Source: UBA9676 sp036522155
Lineage (GTDB): Bacteria > Actinomycetota > Actinomycetes > Streptosporangiales > Streptosporangiaceae
Direction of reading: 5' to 3'
Assembly: GCA_036522155.1 (NCBI GenBank)
Contig: DATDGI010000363.1
Span: 1 to 53,378, forward strand
DNA: 53,378 bases
Shown here: in pieces, positions 47,349 to 53,378 of the stretch
Numbering within the stretch: the stretch's first letter is position 1
How the letters are laid out: every line of letters begins with the position of its first letter
Position numbers and translations under genes: made by a program
The notes under the pieces: model-generated
Database searches by the model: none
Seen by the model: only the letters and a program-made list of their open reading frames with translations
What the model was told of the DNA's origin: nothing

Positions 47349-48644
47349 TCATCGCGCCGCCTCCGCGTCCACGGCCCGCAGCGCATCGACCAGAAGGCCC
47401 AGGCCTTCCTTGGCGTCGGCCTCGGTCACGTTCATCGGCGGCGCCATCCGCAGCGCATGCCCGAACAGGCCGCCCTTGCCGATCAGCAGCCCGCGCTCCC
47501 TGGTTTCCTCCAGCACCCGGGTGGCCAGCGCCGGGCTGGGCTCGCCGGTCCGCGGGTCGACCAGGTCGACGGCGAACATCAGGCCCTTGCCGCGCACCTC
47601 GCCGACCGCCGCCAGCGGCGCGGTGGCCTCGGCCAGCCCGCCGATGATCATCGAGCCGAGGGTGGCCGCGTTGCGCTGCAGGTCGTGGTCAAGCACGTAG
47701 TCCAGGGCGGCATTGGCGGCGGTGGTGGACAGCGGGTTGCCGCCGAAGGTGGAGATGCCGCTGCCGGGCAGGCCGTCCATCAGGTCGCTGCGGGCGATGA
47801 CGCCGCCGATCGCGAACCCGTTGCCGAGCCCCTTGGCGAACGTGATCATGTCAGGCCTGGCCCCGTGCGCCTCGAAGCCCCAGAAATGCTCACCGGTCCG
47901 GCCCCAGCCGGTCTGCACCTCATCGGAGATGTAGAGGATGCCGTGCTCGGCGAGCACCTGCTGGTAGGCGCCGAGCAGGCCGTCCGGCGGCATGGTGAAG
48001 CCGCCGACGCCCTGGACCGGCTCGGCGATCAGGCAGGCCACCTCCCGGGCCGCGGCCGCGGCGAGCAGGTGCCGCAGATCGGCGGTGCAGGCGTCGATGT
48101 ACTCGGCGTCGGTTAGCCTCGCGAACGCGGGCAGCTGCCGGTCCGTGCCGTGCAGGTACTGCACGCTGAACGGCGCCAGCGGGGAGCTCTTCCAGGCCAG
48201 GTTGCCGGTGATGGCCACCGCGCCGAACGAGCGGCCGTGGTAGCTGTTGCGCATGGCCAGCACCTGGTTGGAATGCCGGGCCGCGGTGGCGAGCATCAGC
48301 GCGGTCTCGTTCGCCTCGGTGCCGGAGTTGGTGAAGAAGACCTTGGCCCGCTCGATGCCCGACAGCCGGGCCAGTTTCTCGGCCAGTTCCACCTGGCTGC
48401 GGATCAGGTAGAGGGTCGAGGTATGGACGACGCCGGTGGCTAGCTGGCGCTCGACAGCCGCGCGGATCTCGGGCAGGTCGTACCCGAGCATGTTGGTGAG
48501 GATGCCGCAGAAGAAGTCCAGGTAGGTCCGGCCCGCCGAGTCGGTGACCCGGCTGCCGCTGCCGCGGACCAGTTCCAGCGGCTCGGCGTAGTAGAGGCCT
48601 ACCCAGTTGGGGAGTACGGCACGATGCCGGTCGAGAAGTGACAT
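47349..48644 (-). CDS. Class III aminotransferase (AGXT2/beta-alanine-type)
   Basis: A 431-aa PLP-dependent aminotransferase. Family features are GLYYAEPLELVRGSGSRVTD, VFFTNSGTEANETALMLA, MRNSYHGRSFGAVAITGN, LYISDEVQTGWGRTG and the PLP lysine in ITFAKGLGNGFAIGGV. It resembles alanine-glyoxylate 2 / beta-alanine aminotransferases more than GabT. It lies 52 bp ahead of mmsA on the same strand, so it probably makes malonate or methylmalonate semialdehyde for that enzyme. It starts at the ATG at 48644. Exact amino donor unresolved. Confidence 0.9.
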   Translation of the reverse strand: MSLLDRHRAVLPNWVGLYYAEPLELVRGSGSRVTDSAGRTYLDFFCGILTNMLGYDLPEIRAAVERQLATGVVHTSTLYLIRSQVELAEKLARLSGIERAKVFFTNSGTEANETALMLATAARHSNQVLAMRNSYHGRSFGAVAITGNLAWKSSPLAPFSVQYLHGTDRQLPAFARLTDAEYIDACTADLRHLLAAAAAREVACLIAEPVQGVGGFTMPPDGLLGAYQQVLAEHGILYISDEVQTGWGRTGEHFWGFEAHGARPDMITFAKGLGNGFAIGGVIARSDLMDGLPGSGISTFGGNPLSTTAANAALDYVLDHDLQRNAATLGSMIIGGLAEATAPLAAVGEVRGKGLMFAVDLVDPRTGEPSPALATRVLEETRERGLLIGKGGLFGHALRMAPPMNVTEADAKEGLGLLVDALRAVDAEAAR

Positions 48645-48950
48645 GACCCCAGTGTGCCCCCGCCCGCCCGGTCCGGGAGCGCCGGATCCCGGCTTGCCGC
48701 TGGCCTGCGGCCGGGCGGCGCTCCGCCAGACCGGCCAGGCGACGCTCCGCCGGACCGACCGGGCGACGCTCCGCCGGACCGGCGGGGGCGATTCGCTGGC
48801 CGTTCCTGAAATTTTGCCCGGATTGCCGGGGAAATGGGCAATTGACAGCCCGCACTAAGGTTGTAGGCAGACCCGAAAGAGACCGGGCAGGCCCTGGCCG
48901 TGGCCTGCGGCGCTGGCCGGTTGCACAGCAGGACACGAAAGGGCTGTTCG
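48645..48950. other. 306-bp divergent intergenic region
   Basis: The stretch between the aminotransferase and the universal stress gene has no plausible gene. It holds a GC-rich tandem repeat (48714-48783), then an AT-richer part (about 48800-48870) with TTGACA at 48842-48847 on the plus strand, a possible -35 for the stress-protein gene; the matching -10 is poor. Confidence 0.5.
48714..48783 (+). repeat. Three tandem 23-24-bp GC-rich repeats
   Basis: Three copies built on GGCGACGCTCCGCCGGACC, starting at about 48714, 48738 and 48761. Copies 2 and 3 are nearly identical, copy 1 has a few changes. Non-coding in any supported frame. Confidence 0.7.
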
Positions 48951-49490
48951 GTGACAGGCGAGCAGCGGGTCATCGTCGGCGTGACCGGATCGGTCGGCAA
49001 CCTGCAGGCGCTGCGCCGCGCCACCGCGGAAGCACGGCTGCGGGACCGGGCGCTGGTGGCCGTGCACGCCTGGACCCCTCCCGGCGGCGACCTGGCCGAG
49101 CGCCGGTTCTCGGTGCCCGAGCTGCGCCAGGTGTGGCAGGACGCGGCGTGGCGCCGCGTGTGGGAAGCCTTCGACGCCGCGTCCGGCGGGGTGCCGTCCG
49201 ATGCCCGGGTGGAAGTGCTGGTGACCCGCGGCGACCCGGGCCGGGTGCTGGTCAAGGTGGCGGACCGGGAGGACGACCTGCTGGTGATCGGGGCCGGCCG
49301 CCGGGGCGTGCTCGGGCGGCTGATCCCCCGCCGGGTGTGCCGGTACTGCGTCAGCCACGCGGACTGCCCCGTCCTGGTCGTCCCGCCCAGCAAGCTCGTG
49401 CAGGAGATGGAGCACCGCTGGCACGCCTGGCTGGTCCGGCGGCGGGCCTTGCTCCCGGGCCGGGATGAGCTGACCGGCCACCCCGGCTGA
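48951..49490 (+). CDS. Universal stress protein (UspA-fold)
   Basis: A 179-aa single-domain UspA-fold protein: VIVGVTGSVGNLQALRRATAEA at the start, ALVAVHAWTPPGG, then DDLLVIGAGRRGVLGRLIPR and CPVLVVP. The ATP-binding pattern of the G-2x-G-9x-G(S/T) kind is only partly kept: the final G-S/T is replaced by residues around RRVCRYC, so nucleotide binding is doubtful. The GTG at 48951 follows GAAAGGG at fitting distance. The frame upstream is unsupported. Confidence 0.9.
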   Translation: MTGEQRVIVGVTGSVGNLQALRRATAEARLRDRALVAVHAWTPPGGDLAERRFSVPELRQVWQDAAWRRVWEAFDAASGGVPSDARVEVLVTRGDPGRVLVKVADREDDLLVIGAGRRGVLGRLIPRRVCRYCVSHADCPVLVVPPSKLVQEMEHRWHAWLVRRRALLPGRDELTGHPG

Positions 49491-49527
49491 GCGCACCGCA
49501 TCACGACTGCCGCAGCCAGGCCGTCAA

Positions 49528-49612
49528 ATTGCAAGCGAATCCGTAGCAGATAGCATCGGTTACAACGAAATTAGTTGACACGCGCCCGAAGCATGACACG
49601 ATTGCAGGCGAA
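49528..49612 (+). promoter_or_regulatory. Pair of ATTGCARGCGAA boxes upstream of the Lrp/AsnC gene
   Basis: ATTGCAAGCGAA (49528-49539) and ATTGCAGGCGAA (49601-49612) differ at one base and are 73 bp apart, close to seven helical turns. The second touches the gene's ribosome-binding site. TTGACA lies between them at 49575-49580. Fits autoregulation by a wrapping Lrp-type octamer (inference). Confidence 0.45.
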
Positions 49613-49624
49613 GGAGGCGAGCGC

Positions 49625-50170
49625 ATGGCTCACCCGCCTGGGACCGCCAGCATCCCCGACGGCGACAGCCCCGGCGCGGGCCGGCGGTACCGGGCCGTCC
49701 GCTCCCGGGGCAATGGCCCCATGCGCCAGGTGCTCGACGAAACGTCGAAGCGGATCGTCGAGCAGCTCCAGCACGACGGCCGGCGCTCCTACGCGGCGAT
49801 CGGCAAGGCGGTCGGTCTCTCCGAGGCCGCGGTCCGGCAGCGGGTCCAGCGCCTTCTCGACAGCGGTGTCATGCAGATCGTCGCCGTCACCGACCCGATG
49901 ACGCTCGGTTTCCACCGCCAGACCATGATCGGCATCAAGTGCGAGGGTGACCTGGAACGGGTCGCCGACCACTTGGCGTGCATGGACGAGATCGACTACG
50001 TGGTCATCACTTCGGGGTCGTTCGACCTGCTGGTGGAGGTCGTCTGCGAGGACGACGACCAGCTGCTGGAGATCCTCAGCCGGGTGCGGATGGCGCCCAC
50101 CGTGACCAGTACCGAAACCTTCGTCTACCTGAAGCTGCGTAAGCAGACCTACAGCTGGGGGACCAGATGA
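49625..50170 (+). CDS. Lrp/AsnC-family transcriptional regulator
   Basis: A 181-aa regulator. The N-terminal 32 residues are a disordered-looking extension. The helix-turn-helix follows: LDETSKRIVEQLQHDGRRSY, then IGKAVGLSEAAVRQRVQRLLD. The C-terminal RAM ligand domain reads VVITSGSFDLLVEVVCEDD with a following effector region. The ATG at 49625 has GAAGGAGG upstream; an internal ATG at 49721 would skip the extension. Its stop overlaps the aminotransferase start as ATGA, so it probably senses an amino acid and controls that enzyme. Confidence 0.94.
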   Translation: MAHPPGTASIPDGDSPGAGRRYRAVRSRGNGPMRQVLDETSKRIVEQLQHDGRRSYAAIGKAVGLSEAAVRQRVQRLLDSGVMQIVAVTDPMTLGFHRQTMIGIKCEGDLERVADHLACMDEIDYVVITSGSFDLLVEVVCEDDDQLLEILSRVRMAPTVTSTETFVYLKLRKQTYSWGTR

Positions 50171-51561
50171 ATTCCGCGCAGGGCACGGGCGACCTCAACC
50201 CAGCCGCGCTGCAGGCCGCCGCCCAGCGTCACCTGTGGCTCCATTTCACCCGGATGTCGGCCTATGCGGACGGCGAAGTCCCGCTGATCGTCCGTGGCTC
50301 CGGGGAGTACGTGTTCGACGCCCACGGCAAGCGCTACCTGGACGGGCTCTCCGGGCTGTTCGTCACCCAGATCGGGCACGGCCGCACCGAGGTCGCCGAG
50401 GCGGGGGCACGGCAGGCCAGTGAGCTGGCCTACTTCCCGCTCTGGTCGTACGCGCACCCGCGGGCGATCGAGCTGGCCGAACGGCTGGCGACGCTCGCCC
50501 CGGGTGACCTGAACCGGGTGTTCTTCACCACCAGCGGGTCGGAGGCGGTCGAGTCCGCCTGGAAGCTGGCCAAGCAGTACTTCAAGACGATCGGCCAGCC
50601 CGGCCGGTACAAGGTGCTCAGCCGGGAGATCGCCTACCACGGCACCTCGATGGGCGCGCTGGCGATCACCGGGCTGCCCTCCATCAAGGAGCCGTTCGAG
50701 CCGCTGCCGGCCGGCGGGGTGCGGGTGCCCAACACCAACTTCTACCGCGCCCCCGATTTCGTGGCCGGTGACCTGGAGGCGTTCGGCCGCTGGGCGGCCG
50801 ACGACATCGAGCGGGCGATCCTGCGGGAGGGGCCGGAGTCGGTGGCCGCGGTGTTCCTGGAGCCGGTGCAGAACTCGGGCGGGTGCTTCCCGCCGCCGCC
50901 CGGCTACTTCCCCCGGGTCCGAGAGATCTGCGACCGCTACGGGGTGCTGCTGGTCTCCGACGAGGTGATCTGCGCCTTCGGCCGGCTTGGCTATTACTTC
51001 GGGTCGCAGCGGTACGGCTACCTGCCCGACGTCATCACCTTCGCCAAGGGCGTGACCTCCGGGTACGCCCCGCTGGGCGGGATGCTGGTGCGCGACCCGG
51101 TGATGGAGCCGTTCGTCACCGGGACGGCGACGTTCCTGCACGGGATCACCTTCGCCGGCCATCCGGTGTCGGCCGCGGTGGCGCTGGCCAACCTTGAGGT
51201 GATGGACAAGGAGGACCTGCTCGGCAACGTCCGCGCCAACGAGGACGCGTTCCGGGCGACTCTGGAGAAGCTGAGCGACCTGCCGATCGTCGGTGACGTC
51301 CGCGGCGACGGGTACTTCTACGGGATCGAGCTGGTCAAGGACAAGGCCACCCGCGAGACCTTCACCGACGAGGAGTCCGAACGGCTGCTGCGCGGATTCC
51401 TGTCGCAGGCGCTGTTCGACGCCGGGCTGGTCTGCCGGGCCGACGACCGGGGCGACCCGGTGATCCAGCTCGCTCCCCCGCTGACCTGCACGCAGGAGCA
51501 CTTCGACGAGATGGAGCAGATCCTGCGCACGGTGCTGAACCAGGCCTGGTCCCGCCTGTGA
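50167..51561 (+). CDS. Class III omega-amino-acid aminotransferase
   Basis: A 464-aa PLP aminotransferase. Features are HLWLHFTRMSAYADGEVPLI at the start, FFTTSGSEAVESAWKLAKQY, SREIAYHGTSMGALAITGLP, VSDEVICAFGRLGYYFGSQR and the PLP lysine in ITFAKGVTSGYAPLGGM. It resembles beta-alanine/omega-amino acid:pyruvate transaminases. It is translationally coupled to the Lrp regulator. Together with mmsA it would feed semialdehydes into central metabolism. It ends at 51561, followed by small hairpins but no clear terminator. Substrate not certain. Confidence 0.92.
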   Translation: MNSAQGTGDLNPAALQAAAQRHLWLHFTRMSAYADGEVPLIVRGSGEYVFDAHGKRYLDGLSGLFVTQIGHGRTEVAEAGARQASELAYFPLWSYAHPRAIELAERLATLAPGDLNRVFFTTSGSEAVESAWKLAKQYFKTIGQPGRYKVLSREIAYHGTSMGALAITGLPSIKEPFEPLPAGGVRVPNTNFYRAPDFVAGDLEAFGRWAADDIERAILREGPESVAAVFLEPVQNSGGCFPPPPGYFPRVREICDRYGVLLVSDEVICAFGRLGYYFGSQRYGYLPDVITFAKGVTSGYAPLGGMLVRDPVMEPFVTGTATFLHGITFAGHPVSAAVALANLEVMDKEDLLGNVRANEDAFRATLEKLSDLPIVGDVRGDGYFYGIELVKDKATRETFTDEESERLLRGFLSQALFDAGLVCRADDRGDPVIQLAPPLTCTQEHFDEMEQILRTVLNQAWSRL

Positions 51562-51703
51562 CCTGACTTCGGCCACGATCTGGCCTTGATCATTTCTGCC
51601 GGTGGAGCTGAAGGCCGCCGAGGCGTTCGGTGTGCCCCGGCGGCCATGTGCCGGAAGATCCGCGAGTCCACGCATCGTCGCCCCGGCGGGCGTCTGACCA
51701 GGC

Positions 51704-52009
51704 TCATGCTTGGGCAGATGCGGAGCGGGCGATGGCGAGGTACCAGGAGCCACCCGCGAGATTCAGCGCCCCGATAACCAGGAAGAAGGCTGCCCATCCG
51801 TAGACGCCGTACGAGAGGCATATGACGGCGGCGGCGGCCCCGACACTGCCACCGGCAATACGCGGAACTCCAAAGAAGCGGAGGTGGCGGTACTCCCAGG
51901 GCGGGATCAGGCGGTGGATGCCGCGTCGCGGGGGAGTTAGCCACCACCCGCGCCGGCCTTTCCGAAGGTTGGCGTAGGGCGTGTAGTCGAATACCTTGGC
52001 TGCGTTCAT
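51704..52009 (-). CDS. Small two-helix membrane protein of unknown function
   Basis: A 101-aa protein. A basic, aromatic N-terminus (VFDYTPYANLRKGRRGWWLTP-like; PPWEYRHLRFFGVPR) precedes two membrane helices (VGAAAAVICLSYGVYGW and AAFFLVIGALNLAGGSWYLA). Family not recognised. The ATG at 52009 has a perfect AGGAGG six bases upstream. Its promoter (TTGACA at 52083-52088 and TATCAC at 52059-52064, 18-bp spacer) is overlaid by a 32-bp palindrome, so it is tightly regulated. Confidence 0.8.
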   Translation of the reverse strand: MNAAKVFDYTPYANLRKGRRGWWLTPPRRGIHRLIPPWEYRHLRFFGVPRIAGGSVGAAAAVICLSYGVYGWAAFFLVIGALNLAGGSWYLAIARSASAQA

Positions 52010-52047
52010 CGGATGCCTCCTGTGAGATGTGGTGTCGGCTACCCGAT

Positions 52048-52079
52048 CACCTATCAAAGTGATATCACATTGATAGGTG
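52048..52079. promoter_or_regulatory. 32-bp near-perfect palindromic operator
   Basis: Outer arms CACCTATCA / TGATAGGTG and inner palindrome GTGATATCAC share one centre (52063.5). Only one base pair of the 16 is mismatched. It covers the -10 and most of the spacer of the promoter for the small membrane protein. Confidence 0.75.
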
Positions 52080-52088
52080 CCTTGTCAA
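52059..52088 (-). promoter_or_regulatory. Promoter of the small membrane protein gene
   Basis: Minus-strand TTGACA (52083-52088) and TATCAC (52059-52064), 18 bases apart, 50-80 bp ahead of the ATG at 52009. The palindrome lies on top of it. Confidence 0.6.
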
Positions 52089-52137
52089 TGGCGGCAGTCC
52101 TGACGTGCCGAGGGGCATAGGGCGCCGGTGGGGTGAC

Positions 52138-52252
52138 CTACCCGGCGGCGATGCGCTCGTCCTCGCGGATCATGTGCACGCACGCGCTGATGAGCGCCAG
52201 GTGCGAGAAGACCCAGGCCTGGTCCCGGCTGTAGCAGCCGGCCGCGGCCGCG
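52138..52252 (-). pseudogene. C-terminal scrap of an unidentified small protein
   Basis: A frame directly after the next gene's stop reads GCYSRDQAWVFSHLALISAC then VHMIREDERIAAG and a stop. It has protein-like composition, yet no start codon or ribosome-binding site precedes it and upstream it runs antiphase to the DoxX-like gene. It is probably a decayed or truncated gene end; it could also be chance. Confidence 0.3.
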
Positions 52253-52729
52253 TTACCGGCGCAGGGTGAAACGCTGCCGGGTGACGCCGGTCAGGGCGAT
52301 CGCCAGGCCGAGCACCCCGACGTCCCGCAGGGTGAGGTCGGACAGCCCGCCGGTGAGGGTGAGCGAGATGACTATCTCCAGCAGCAGCACAGCGGCCAGC
52401 AGCGCAGCCGCGCGGGTGGCGATGCCCGCCGCGAGCGCTACTGCGAGCACCAGCAGCACCCAGCCGTGGACCAGCACCGCGGCGATGGCGAGCGACGAGG
52501 ACGGGGAGACGGCCGGCACGTACCCGGTCCACAGCCCCGGACGGACGAGTTCGTGGTACCCGAACCAGGCGAGCACCAGGGCCAGCAAGATCCGCCCCGT
52601 GACCGGCGCCCAGTCACTGGCCAGCGCCGACGCGCGCGCCCAGCCAACCGCCCCAGCTGGCGCCGCGCCCACGGCGGGTGGGCGGCCGGCGGTGGTGGGT
52701 CGCGGCCTGGACGGACGGGGCTGGCTCAT
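52253..52729 (-). CDS. DoxX-like small integral membrane protein
   Basis: A 158-aa protein. A Pro/Arg/Ala-rich cytosolic leader of ~40 residues precedes four hydrophobic segments: RILLALVLAWFGYHELVRPG, VLVHGWVLLVLAVALAAGI, AALLAAVLLLEIVISLTLTG and a short last one, ending TRQRFTLRR. The layout and the FGYHELVRPGLW segment resemble DoxX/DoxD-type proteins. Function unknown. Its ATG overlaps the upstream stop as ATGA (52726-52729), so the two genes are coupled. Confidence 0.8.
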   Translation of the reverse strand: MSQPRPSRPRPTTAGRPPAVGAAPAGAVGWARASALASDWAPVTGRILLALVLAWFGYHELVRPGLWTGYVPAVSPSSSLAIAAVLVHGWVLLVLAVALAAGIATRAAALLAAVLLLEIVISLTLTGGLSDLTLRDVGVLGLAIALTGVTRQRFTLRR

Positions 52730-53286
52730 GGCAGCACCCGCTGGTGAGAGTTGGTGACCACCAGGCCGTCATCTCCCAGGTTGTAATCGGAGTTGCCGGA
52801 GTCGTCGCCAAGCGAGGCTTCCACCACATACACCCGTGCCCCGCCCGCGTACAGATGCGGCGGCACGGCAGGCTGGCCGATCACCCCCGCCGTGACCAGC
52901 AGCCCACGGCCATCCTTCCGGACAGTAATCTTGAGCCCGGTCATGGCCAGGCGGGCCGCCGGGGCGAGCGTCCCGGGCCAGATCTGGTACGCGATGCTGG
53001 CGTACGGTTCCGAGCTCAGCAGCGGGCCGGCCTGGCCGGTCCCCGCGGACGCCGCCGGGCTCGCGGTCGCGGCGGAACTGGCCGCTGGCGAGGTGACGGG
53101 AGACGCCGGAGCGCTGGTGGCGGGAGACGCCGCAGAGCTCGTGGCGGTGGTGGCTCCGGCGAGCGGTGGCGCCGCCACGGCCCCGCGGGTGATCCAGCCT
53201 TGCCAGCCGAGGATCAGCCCGGCGGCACCGGTCACCACCAGCAGAGCGATCCCCCAGCGGCCGATCGGCTCGCCGCCTAGCCGCAT
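52726..53286 (-). CDS. Membrane-anchored extracytoplasmic protein of unknown function
   Basis: A 186-aa protein: short cytosolic start, one membrane helix (WGIALLVVTGAAGLILGWQG), a low-complexity Ala/Thr/Ser/Pro spacer (SSAASPATSAPASPVTSPAA), then a ~90-residue folded domain (YASIAYQIWPGTLAPAARLA; LKITVRKDGRGLLVTAGVIG; ending GDDGLVVTNSHQRVLP). Family not recognised. It starts at the ATG at 53286 and is coupled by ATGA to the DoxX-like gene; the pair may form one membrane unit. Confidence 0.8.
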   Translation of the reverse strand: MRLGGEPIGRWGIALLVVTGAAGLILGWQGWITRGAVAAPPLAGATTATSSAASPATSAPASPVTSPAASSAATASPAASAGTGQAGPLLSSEPYASIAYQIWPGTLAPAARLAMTGLKITVRKDGRGLLVTAGVIGQPAVPPHLYAGGARVYVVEASLGDDSGNSDYNLGDDGLVVTNSHQRVLP

Positions 53287-53378
53287 CTCAGTTCACCGGG
53301 CGGATTTGGGAGGGCATGACGGCATGCTAGCCGAGGCGGCCCGGGCCCGGCCCGGCCGGCAGCTGGCCCGGTGCGGCC

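Noticed and set aside
51613..51645. GGCCGCCG / CGGCGGCC inverted repeat behind the aminotransferase
   Set aside because: Eight-base GC stem with a long loop and no U-run; too weak to call a terminator.
53288..53317. Nine-residue frame (MPSQIRPVN) just before the gene at 52726-53286
   Set aside because: Too short to support; could be a leader peptide but nothing beyond start and stop codons suggests it.
1..53378. tRNA, rRNA, CRISPR, insertion sequences, phage attachment sites
   Set aside because: Looked for while reading; no cloverleaf or CCA-type ends, no regularly spaced repeats, no transposase or integrase motifs.

Overview
The window is very GC-rich and tightly packed, with third-position G/C bias, many GTG starts and frequent 4-base ATGA/GTGA stop-start overlaps. 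This points to an actinobacterial (actinomycete-type) chromosome. Supporting families are the SigE-type ECF sigma factor, an actinobacterial GabT, a CatI/CatJ-type 3-oxoadipate CoA-transferase and a propane/MimABCD-type diiron monooxygenase. I see no rRNA, tRNA, CRISPR array, insertion sequence or phage gene.

Layout. (1) 1-10088, minus strand: a soluble diiron (propane/MimABCD-like) monooxygenase operon. In order of transcription it holds an 82-aa small protein, prmA, prmB, prmC, prmD, an amidohydrolase, a DUF59 protein, a Zn alcohol dehydrogenase, a GroEL paralogue and, at the left edge, an Nramp metal transporter. The divergent regulator (10299-12101, MimR/AcoR type) and the operon share a duplicated palindromic site. 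Alkane or ketone would be hydroxylated by PrmABCD, the alcohol oxidised by the dehydrogenase, and the hydroxylase folded with help from the dedicated GroEL. (2) 12132-14572: a DUF2236 oxygenase-like protein, CutA and a diacylglycerol-kinase-family protein. (3) 14446-20366, minus strand: a FAH-family hydrolase followed by a branched-chain-amino-acid-type ABC importer (binding protein, LivH, a fused LivM-LivG, LivF), opposite a GntR regulator (20686-21477). (4) 21560-27958: an esterase, a lipoprotein serpin, a fused E1-alpha/beta 2-oxoacid dehydrogenase and an AAA+ ATPase.

(5) 27845-36119, minus strand: an aromatic-acid block. It encodes the whole protocatechuate 4,5-cleavage route (LigAB, LigC, LigI, tautomerase LigU/GalD, LigJ, LigK) to pyruvate and oxaloacetate. 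The same block also carries parts of the other route, the beta-ketoadipate pathway: CatI/CatJ-like CoA-transferase, PcaC and, at the far end, only the C-terminal scrap of a PcaD-like enol-lactonase. (6) 36190-45736: rhomboid protease, ECF sigma factor with a membrane partner, GabT, a two-component system with a DUF4097 protein, and a divergent MMPL transporter. (7) 45800-51561: methylmalonate-semialdehyde dehydrogenase, two class-III aminotransferases, a universal stress protein and an Lrp/AsnC regulator, together consistent with omega-amino-acid (beta-alanine/GABA) catabolism. (8) 51704-53378: small membrane proteins, one behind a striking 32-bp palindrome.

The most notable items are the hybrid 4,5-cleavage/beta-ketoadipate block with its pcaD scrap, the duplicated operator and small gene ahead of prmA, the GntR-site/promoter overlap at 20552-20580, the serpin next to the E1 fusion and AAA+ genes, and the palindrome at 52048-52079. 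All family names come from recognising sequence motifs by eye; no database search was run.
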